Positions 1-4,289 of a stretch of DNA of 5,371 bases are shown here, one piece after another. How positions within the stretch are numbered: position 1 is the first letter of the stretch; each line of letters opens with the position of its first letter. The position numbers and the translations under genes are program-made. Origin of the DNA: an uncultured Lachnospiraceae bacterium. Lineage in GTDB: Bacteria > Bacillota > Clostridia > Lachnospirales > Lachnospiraceae. The stretch lies in contig CANQEC010000179.1 of assembly GCA_947594335.1 (NCBI GenBank), forward strand, positions 1 through 5,371, given 5' to 3'. The notes beneath the pieces were generated by a model. It was not told the DNA's origin. It saw only the letters and a list, made by a program, of their open reading frames with translations, and did not search any database.

Positions 1-29
1 AGCAGTACGGAATCGACAGGTGGCAGTGA
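1..29 (+). CDS. possible 3' end of an upstream gene (partial)
   Basis: Frame 3 reads QYGIDRWQ and then a TGA stop at 27-29, just before the kinase start at 31. The one-base gap to the next ATG is typical of tightly packed operon genes, so this could be the tail of a co-transcribed upstream gene. Only eight codons are visible and no family can be recognised. The kinase frame is also open to the window edge, so these codons may instead be out-of-frame sequence inside a longer kinase gene. Confidence 0.35.
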
Positions 30-30
30 T

Positions 31-1365
31 ATGGAGGAGGATATGAAAGAGAGCCGTTTTTCGGATTATGTTCTGGTTATCATGAAAAATATCAATCTGA
101 TCATCATTCTGTACATGTCCCTGCTCATGGCATACAGTCTGTCCGGCTTTGTGCGGGAAAATTCCGCGCTGGAATTTCTGGCGGCGGCCGACCGGATTCC
201 GATTCCCGGCTGGAAGCTCCCCGTGCTTGTGCTTTGCCTGTACGGAAGCTGTCTGCTGCTGATGCATGTGCAGGATGTGAGGGGGGGTGCTCTGATCGTC
301 AAGGTATCCATGGAGATCGGGATCAGCCTGTTTATCAGTTATCTGCTCGGGTTCGGCTATGCGGGGATGGTACTGCTGATCCTTGCGGATACGCTGCGGT
401 ATTTTCCGAATTCCAGGTGGAAATTTCCTTTTATCGTCGTTATCTGCATGGTTTATCTGGTGATCGATTTTGACCTGCTGTCCGTTTACTATGATATTAT
501 ACCGCTGAATCAGTATCTGACCTATTTTCAGAGCAGCGTGCGGTCGGTTCTTCTCGGGATAAAGAATATTGTGAATTCTCTGAATACATTTACCTTTTTT
601 GTCTATATGGTTCTGCTTGAGCGGATGCAGGCGAGTGAGAAGGAACGTATTCTGAGCCTGAACGAGCAGCTGAATGAAACCAATGTCGAACTGCAGAAGG
701 CGACGGTGGAGCTTGCGCAGTACGCGAAGGAAGCGGAGAAGATGGTGGCTACCAGGGAGCGGAACCGTCTTGCGCGGGAGATACATGACACGCTTGGACA
801 TGCTCTTACGGGTATCATTACCGGAATCGAGGCGTGTATTATCCTGATGGACGAAGCGCCTGAGGCGACAAAGATACAGCTGAGGGCGATCGCGGACGTG
901 GCCAGGCAGGGAATTACGGACGTGCGCCGGTCGGTCAATGCGCTGCGCCCGGACGCGCTGGAGAAGGCGGATCTGGAGAGCGCGATCGCAAGGACGATCG
1001 ACGAGATGCGCACGGCGACGAATGTGCAGATCGATTATCAGTGTACGGCAAAAATGAACTGTTTCAGCGATGATGAGGAAGAAGTCATCTACAGGATTGT
1101 GCAGGAGTCCATCACAAACGCCATCCGCCACGGAAAAGCGGATCATATCTGGGTATGCATTGAGCGGGAATACAGCTTCCTGCACATGCAGATCCGGGAC
1201 AACGGAATCGGCTGCGTCAATATCAAAAAGGGATTCGGACTGCATCATATGGAGGAACGCCTCAATATGCTGAATGGGAATCTGAGCTATGACGGGTCCG
1301 ACGGATTCAGGATTGAAGCCAGGATTCCCGTGCGGTGGGGAAAGGAAGGGATAGATCATGATTAA
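31..1365 (+). CDS. membrane sensor histidine kinase, HisKA_3 (DesK/NarX-type)
   Basis: This is the sensor of a two-component system; it should autophosphorylate on His and pass the phosphate to the adjacent regulator. The N-terminal half is membrane-embedded, with about five or six hydrophobic segments (roughly residues 20-38, 63-80, 87-107, 108-122, 132-150, 180-196) and no large extracytoplasmic domain. A charged, probably coiled-coil linker follows (about 198-240). The HisKA_3 H-box is at 249-259 (REIHDTLGHAL), with phospho-acceptor His252 and a DxxxH motif (Asp253, His257) of the kind linked to phosphatase activity in this family. The HATPase domain shows the N-box around Asn363 (QESITNAIRHGKA), DNGIG at 390-394 and GFGLHHMEER at 401-410. 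The 3' end overlaps the regulator start by 8 nt. The start is uncertain: ATG31 has AGGTGG 7 nt upstream, ATG43 has GGAGG at 33-37 with a 5-nt gap, and the frame is open upstream to the window edge. The ligand cannot be read from the sequence. Confidence 0.93.
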   Translation: MEEDMKESRFSDYVLVIMKNINLIIILYMSLLMAYSLSGFVRENSALEFLAAADRIPIPGWKLPVLVLCLYGSCLLLMHVQDVRGGALIVKVSMEIGISLFISYLLGFGYAGMVLLILADTLRYFPNSRWKFPFIVVICMVYLVIDFDLLSVYYDIIPLNQYLTYFQSSVRSVLLGIKNIVNSLNTFTFFVYMVLLERMQASEKERILSLNEQLNETNVELQKATVELAQYAKEAEKMVATRERNRLAREIHDTLGHALTGIITGIEACIILMDEAPEATKIQLRAIADVARQGITDVRRSVNALRPDALEKADLESAIARTIDEMRTATNVQIDYQCTAKMNCFSDDEEEVIYRIVQESITNAIRHGKADHIWVCIEREYSFLHMQIRDNGIGCVNIKKGFGLHHMEERLNMLNGNLSYDGSDGFRIEARIPVRWGKEGIDHD

Positions 1366-2020
1366 AATACTGATCGCGGATGATCAGGAGCTGATCAGGC
1401 AGAGCCTGCAGATCATACTCGGCCTGGAAAAGGATTTTGAAGTGCTTGATTCCGTGGCAAACGGGCTGGAGGTGGTGCGCGCCGTCAGGAAGGAAAAACC
1501 GGATGTGATCCTGATGGATATCCGGATGCCGGAGATGGACGGCGTCGTCTGCACGCAGATCATCAAGGAAAATTATCCGGATATCAAGATTATTATCCTG
1601 TCAACCTTTGACGACGACGAGTATATCTTCAACGCCCTGAAATACGGGGCGAGCGGGTATCTTCTGAAAGGGGCTTCCACCAGCGAGCTTGCCGAGGCGA
1701 TCCGGAAGGTATATCAGGGGACGGCCATGATTAACGAGGATATCGCGTCCAAGGTGCTGAAAATGTTTTCCAGGATGGCGCAGTCCAATCTGGCGATCCA
1801 GGTGGATGAGCAGCAGACCGCGAATCTTAAGCCGACGGAGCGGCAGATTGTTTCGCTGGTGGGACACGGGATGTCGAACAAGGAGATCGCCGGGAAGCTG
1901 AATCTGTCCGAGGGGACGGTGCGCAACAGCCTGAGCGTCATACTGAGCAAGCTGGCCCTGCGGGACCGGACCCAGCTCGCGATCTGGGCCGTGCAGACTG
2001 GGGCGGTTAATATGGACTGA
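1358..2020 (+). CDS. response regulator, NarL/FixJ (LuxR-type HTH) family
   Basis: This is a DNA-binding response regulator and the cognate partner of the overlapping kinase gene. The receiver domain (about 1-120) has the acidic pair Asp8/Asp9, phospho-acceptor Asp54 in ILMDIRMPEMDG, Thr83 after the fourth strand and Lys104 in GYLLKG. The C-terminal LuxR/GerE helix-turn-helix spans about 157-212, with LKPTERQIVSLV, MSNKEIAGKLNLSEGTVRN as the recognition region, and LRDRTQLAIWA. At 220 residues it has the usual length. The start is supported by AAAGGAAGGG at 1341-1350, 7 nt upstream, and the 8-nt overlap suggests translational coupling. Targets are not shown by the sequence. The TGACANNTG cluster upstream of the HPr-like gene is a candidate binding region, but that is inference. 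Confidence 0.95.
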   Translation: MIKILIADDQELIRQSLQIILGLEKDFEVLDSVANGLEVVRAVRKEKPDVILMDIRMPEMDGVVCTQIIKENYPDIKIIILSTFDDDEYIFNALKYGASGYLLKGASTSELAEAIRKVYQGTAMINEDIASKVLKMFSRMAQSNLAIQVDEQQTANLKPTERQIVSLVGHGMSNKEIAGKLNLSEGTVRNSLSVILSKLALRDRTQLAIWAVQTGAVNMD

Positions 2021-2028
2021 TGGTTATT

Positions 2029-2053
2029 GTTCACTCCCCTGCGGGTCGTGAAC
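2029..2053 (+). repeat. hairpin just after the response regulator gene
   Basis: GTTCAC (2029-2034) pairs with GTGAAC (2048-2053). Inside, CCC (2037-2039) pairs with GGG (2043-2045) across a TGC loop, with a symmetrical TC/TC internal loop between the two stems. It begins 8 nt after the regulator stop. No T-tract follows, so it is not a standard intrinsic terminator. GTTCAC recurs twice in the loop of the next element (2128-2133 and 2137-2142), so CGTGAAC at 2047-2053 could alternatively pair there. Confidence 0.6.
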
Positions 2054-2060
2054 GTAACAA

Positions 2061-2237
2061 TATAAGTCCACGGATTGCTCCGTGCTTACGCACTCACGCA
2101 ATCCTACAGGTATTCGCAATTAGCATCGTTCACTTTGTTCACGCTGCTGTATTGCTCATACCTGTTGTCGTCTCAAAAGCAGACCCTGCCTGGTCTGCAA
2201 GCAGCCCGTCAGTCTCTGCTTTGAGACTGGACTTATA
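2061..2237. repeat. 177-nt terminal-inverted-repeat element with multi-arm fold (MITE-like or structured RNA)
   Basis: TATAAGTCCA (2061-2070) and TGGACTTATA (2228-2237) are perfect 10-nt inverted repeats closing the element. Three arms lie inside. Arm A pairs GGATTGC (2072-2078) with GCAATCC (2098-2104), with inner stem GTGC/GCAC and loop TTAC. Arm B pairs ACAGGTAT (2106-2113) with ATACCTGT (2158-2165), then a TC/TC internal loop, GCAAT/ATTGC, and AGCA/TGCT. Arm C pairs GTCTCAAA (2170-2177) with TTTGAGAC (2220-2227) and encloses GCAGACC/GGTCTGC (2179-2198) and GCAG/CTGC (2201-2204 with 2216-2219). Arms are separated by one to four bases and arm C abuts the closing stem directly. About 57 base pairs can form in 177 nt. 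The outer TA on each side could be a target-site duplication, as in ERIC-like or IS630/mariner-derived MITEs, but it is also part of the palindrome. I do not recognise a named family. No protein-coding signal was seen in it. Confidence 0.75.
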
Positions 2238-2263
2238 CAGTAAAAAACAGAAAGAGACGGGAT

Positions 2264-3604
2264 ATGATCGGACAACGAAAAAATCTGGCGGCGGGTATTC
2301 TGTGCGGAATCCTGCTGTTCTTTTCTCTTATGATCTACCGTGACTGGTATCGTCTGCCGTTTTTTTCAGACGGGGAAAAGACGATTACGATCGGGGTGTT
2401 TTCGGACAGCTACTGGGAAGTGCAGAACGGATATTCCTGCCGTATCCTGGACGACGCGATCAGGGAGTTTGAGGGGACGCATCCGGGATGCCATGTAAAA
2501 TACGTCAGCGGGATTATGAAAAGCGATTATGCGGAGTGGCTCTCGGAACAGATGCTCCTGGGAACCGCGCCGGATCTGTTTTTTGTGCTGCCGAGAAACT
2601 TTAACGACATGGTAGAGCTTGGCGCCTTAAAGAATCTGGAAGCGCTGATCGGAAAAGATGAGCGCTTTGACCAGGGGGCGTTTTACACATCCGCCTGGCA
2701 GTGCGGACAGTTTGGCGGGAAACAGTACGCGCTGCCTTATGAGTGCGCGCCGAAGCTGATGTTTGTCAACAAATCAATCCTGGACCGTGAGGGAATCGAT
2801 ATTCCGGATGAGGACTGGGGCTGGCAGGATTTCTACGACATCTGCAGCCGGGTGACAAAAGACCTGGACGGCGACGGGCTTCTGGACCAGTTCGGCGTGG
2901 TGGGCTATACATGGCAGGACGCGTTTGAGACAAACGGAGTGGAACTGTTCAATCAGAGCGGAACGGTCTGCAATCTGACGGGGACGGCCGTCGAGGAGGC
3001 GGTCTCCTTTCTGGAAAATCTCGAGCAGCTGAATGGACGGTACAACATTCCCAGCAGGGAGTTTGACCTCGGAAACGTCGTTTTTCAGCCCATGTCCTTT
3101 TCCAGATACCGGGCTTACCGGCCCTATCCCCTGAGGATCAAGAAATATTCCGGATTTGAGTGGGGATGTATTCCCATGCCGGCGGGACCGGAAGGGGACA
3201 ACATATCCTCACTGGATACGCTGCTTCTTGCTATGAATGAAAATACGAAGAATGAGGCGCTGGCCTGGGATTTTATGAAGACGCTGACCTGTGCGGAGCA
3301 GATTCAGGAGGAGATTTTTGAATATTCGGAGGGCGTTTCCGTTCTGCGCGAAGTGACGGAGTCGGACCGGACGCTTCAGAAGCTGCTCGAGGACGCGGGG
3401 GACGGCTCGAGCCTGAATCAGGAGATCTTGAGCAGCGCGGTGGAGCATGCGGCTGTTGCCCCGCGTTTCAGAAGCTATGACGACGCGCTCCTGGAAGTGG
3501 ACCGCGCGATGGATGAGATCACTGCCGGCGACGCCAATATCGGAACAGAGCTGGTCATCTGGAACAGAGAGATCAACCGGAAGCTGCGGAACAGCGGCTG
3601 GTGA
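2264..3604 (+). CDS. membrane-anchored extracellular solute-binding protein, family 1
   Basis: This binds a solute, probably a sugar or oligosaccharide, outside the membrane. The N-terminus has a positively charged start (MIGQRKN) and one hydrophobic segment at about 8-24. No lipobox cysteine or AxA-type cleavage site follows, so it looks like an uncleaved anchor rather than the usual lipoprotein signal. The mature part resembles family 1 binding proteins: an opening strand ITIGVFS (41-47), the LxxxAPDLFFV segment near 98-108, GGKQYALPYE (151-160) with MFVNKSILD soon after, and an Asp-rich loop KDLDGDGLLDQFG (199-211) that may hold Ca2+ through Asp200, 202, 204 and 208. At 446 residues the length is normal. 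The ribosome binding site is weak (GAGACGGG, 2253-2260). ATG2264 is kept because the next Met (residue 23) would remove the anchor. It follows a two-component pair and has no cognate permease beside it, so a co-sensor role is plausible; a transport role remains possible. Confidence 0.88.
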   Translation: MIGQRKNLAAGILCGILLFFSLMIYRDWYRLPFFSDGEKTITIGVFSDSYWEVQNGYSCRILDDAIREFEGTHPGCHVKYVSGIMKSDYAEWLSEQMLLGTAPDLFFVLPRNFNDMVELGALKNLEALIGKDERFDQGAFYTSAWQCGQFGGKQYALPYECAPKLMFVNKSILDREGIDIPDEDWGWQDFYDICSRVTKDLDGDGLLDQFGVVGYTWQDAFETNGVELFNQSGTVCNLTGTAVEEAVSFLENLEQLNGRYNIPSREFDLGNVVFQPMSFSRYRAYRPYPLRIKKYSGFEWGCIPMPAGPEGDNISSLDTLLLAMNENTKNEALAWDFMKTLTCAEQIQEEIFEYSEGVSVLREVTESDRTLQKLLEDAGDGSSLNQEILSSAVEHAAVAPRFRSYDDALLEVDRAMDEITAGDANIGTELVIWNREINRKLRNSGW

Positions 3605-3624
3605 GTTTTCAAAGTGCGCCGGGG

Positions 3625-3658
3625 ACAAAAGCTGACAAATGGCTGTCACGGTTTTTGT
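3625..3658 (+). repeat. imperfect hairpin 20 nt after the binding-protein gene
   Basis: ACAAAA (3625-3630) can pair with TTTTGT (3653-3658), and TGACA (3633-3637) with TGTCA (3644-3648) around AATGGC, with an asymmetric bulge between the two stems. The run GGTTTTT (3650-3656) gives it a weak terminator look, but the stem is AT-rich and interrupted. The inner dyad TGACA-N6-TGTCA could equally be a protein-binding site. Confidence 0.4.
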
Positions 3659-3743
3659 GCAGTATGCCTTATGACATCTGCATAAAGGAGTTGTGACAAA
3701 TGTAATATGGGATTAATGACACTTGTGAGATGAACAGGTGTCA
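3633..3743. promoter_or_regulatory. cluster of TGACANNTG motifs (candidate operator array)
   Basis: TGACANNTG occurs on the + strand at 3633-3641, 3672-3680, 3694-3702 and 3717-3725, and in reverse complement at 3735-3743 (CAGGTGTCA). A further TGACA lies at 3761-3765. The TGACA/TGTCA cores at 3672, 3694, 3717, 3739 and 3761 are spaced 22, 23, 22 and 22 nt, close to two helical turns. This spacing would put bound proteins on one face of the DNA. A repeated, phased motif upstream of the HPr/ABC genes suggests regulator binding, possibly by the regulator at 1358-2020. The pair at 3717 and 3739 is also explained by the terminator stem. Confidence 0.45.
3667..3688 (+). repeat. small hairpin covering a ribosome-binding-site-like sequence
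   Basis: CCTTATG (3667-3673) pairs with CATAAAGG (3681-3688), with one bulged A and a 7-nt loop. Its 3' arm contains most of AAAGGAG (3684-3690), which would be a strong Shine-Dalgarno sequence. The first ATG at a suitable distance (3700-3702) is followed directly by TAA, so no gene is served by it here. Confidence 0.4.
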
Positions 3744-3751
3744 TTTTTTTT
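3715..3751 (+). terminator. intrinsic (Rho-independent) terminator
   Basis: AATGACACTTGT (3715-3726) pairs with ACAGGTGTCATT (3734-3745), a 12-bp stem with one G-U pair and a 7-nt loop (GAGATGA). The run of eight Ts at 3744-3751 overlaps the base of the stem. It should end transcripts from the kinase-regulator-binding protein genes, or act as an attenuator for anything reading into the HPr-like gene. The other strand has no matching T-run after the stem, so it is one-directional. Confidence 0.88.
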
Positions 3752-3859
3752 GTATACTTTTGACAGAGCTGAGGAAAAGGAGAATCGAGGAAGCGTAAGA
3801 ATTGCACAGACTGTTCTGAACGATGCAGGAACAATGGTATTGGTAAAGGGGGGACGCAG

Positions 3860-4117
3860 ATGGTCAGATTCGCATTCAGAATAAAAGGTGAATCCGGCCT
3901 GCAGACGAAGCAGGCGGGAGAGCTGGTCAGGGAAGCGGCGAAATGTACGGGAGATGTAGCGATACGAAAAGGAGAAAAAACCGGGAACGCAAAACTGATC
4001 TTTAATGTGCTGGCGCTTTCCGCGAAAGAGAATGACGAGGTGGAGATCTCAGTCAGCGGCGAAAAAGAAGCAGAGGAAGCGGCGGCGCTGGAGACCTTCG
4101 TCAGGGCAAACCTGTAA
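3860..4117 (+). CDS. HPr-like protein lacking His15 and Ser46 (Crh-like paralogue)
   Basis: The 85-residue product has the length and layout of HPr, the phosphocarrier of the sugar phosphotransferase system. It aligns without gaps at the key positions. The active-site loop, normally GLHARPA, reads GLQTKQA (13-19), so the phospho-acceptor His15 is Gln and Arg17 is Lys. The regulatory segment, normally NAKSIMGVM, reads NAKLIFNVL (43-51), so Ser46, the HPr kinase target, is Leu. The final helix EAEEAAALETFVRANL fits the family. Bacillus Crh also has Gln15 but keeps Ser46, so this protein should be unable to use either classical phosphorylation route. A regulatory or partner-binding role is an inference. 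The start is supported by AAAGGGGGGA (3845-3854) with a 5-nt gap. It lies after a terminator and 172 nt before the ABC ATPase gene, which suggests a shared transcript with the transporter. Confidence 0.87.
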   Translation: MVRFAFRIKGESGLQTKQAGELVREAAKCTGDVAIRKGEKTGNAKLIFNVLALSAKENDEVEISVSGEKEAEEAAALETFVRANL

Positions 4118-4129
4118 GGGAACCAATCG

Positions 4130-4149
4130 AGGAGGCGGCTTTTCCTCCT
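4130..4149 (+). repeat. hairpin in the HPr-ABC spacer, first of three
   Basis: AGGAGG (4130-4135) pairs with CCTCCT (4144-4149) around an 8-nt loop (CGGCTTTT). The 5' arm is a perfect Shine-Dalgarno-like sequence held in the stem, with no start codon at a useful distance. It begins 12 nt after the HPr-like stop. Confidence 0.5.
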
Positions 4150-4157
4150 GCTCGTCT

Positions 4158-4208
4158 GCGCGGCCCAGGTGCTGCGTCAGCAGCCGGTTTCCATGCCCGG
4201 GCCTGCGC
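4158..4208 (+). repeat. long GC-rich stem with inner hairpin in the HPr-ABC spacer
   Basis: GCGCGGCCC (4158-4166) pairs with GGGCC-T-GCGC (4199-4208), nine base pairs with one bulged T. GG (4168-4169) can extend this against CC (4197-4198). Inside, GCTGC (4171-4175) pairs with GCAGC (4180-4184) around GTCA. No coding signal was recognised in this spacer. Confidence 0.55.
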
Positions 4209-4235
4209 TATGGACAAAGACAAGAAAACCCGGAC

Positions 4236-4253
4236 AGGCCTGCTTGCGGGCCT
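4236..4253 (+). repeat. strong hairpin upstream of the ABC ATPase gene
   Basis: AGGCCTG (4236-4242) pairs with CGGGCCT (4247-4253), seven pairs including one T-G wobble, around CTTG. Only TT follows before TAAAGAAAATG, so it is not a good intrinsic terminator. It ends 22 nt before the AAAGGAG ribosome binding site (4276-4282) and could stabilise or punctuate the message. Confidence 0.5.
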
Positions 4254-4289
4254 TAAAGAAAATGTAAAGTATGGGAAAGGAGATAACAA

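Noticed and set aside
2029..2053. Hairpin as a transcription terminator for the two-component genes
   Set aside because: No T-run follows on either strand, so it is listed only as a hairpin.
2061..2237. CRISPR array or tRNA-like gene in the repeat element
   Set aside because: The repeats are nested and inverted rather than regularly spaced direct repeats, and the arms do not match tRNA stem lengths or the conserved TTC loop.
2020..2343. 107-codon open frame spanning the repeat element and the start of the binding-protein gene
   Set aside because: It runs through the inverted-repeat arms and ends inside the real gene in another frame, has no ribosome binding site, and its composition matches no protein I recognise. 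Its ATG overlaps the regulator stop only by chance.
3209..3649. 146-codon open frame on the minus strand
   Set aside because: It is antisense to the 3' half of the binding-protein gene, whose family features are clear; no ribosome site or protein family supports it.
3753..3788. Possible promoter for the HPr-like gene: TTGACA at 3760-3765, or TATACT at 3753-3758 as a -10
   Set aside because: TTGACA has no good -10 at 16-18 nt (only AGAATC at 15 nt), and TATACT has a poor -35 (ATGAAC). A promoter in this area is likely if the terminator works, but neither pair is convincing.
3788..3803. Possible catabolite-repression (cre) site around GGAAGCGTAAG
   Set aside because: Only the core GCGT-like part matches and the dyad symmetry is missing.
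3823..3846. Seven-codon frame MQEQWYW before the HPr-like gene, resembling a Trp/Tyr leader peptide
   Set aside because: It has no ribosome binding site and no terminator or antiterminator pairing follows it.
4005..4256. 83-codon open frame overlapping the HPr-like gene and the structured spacer
   Set aside because: It is out of frame with the well-supported HPr-like gene, is rich in Arg, Ser and Cys as shadow frames often are, and has no ribosome binding site.
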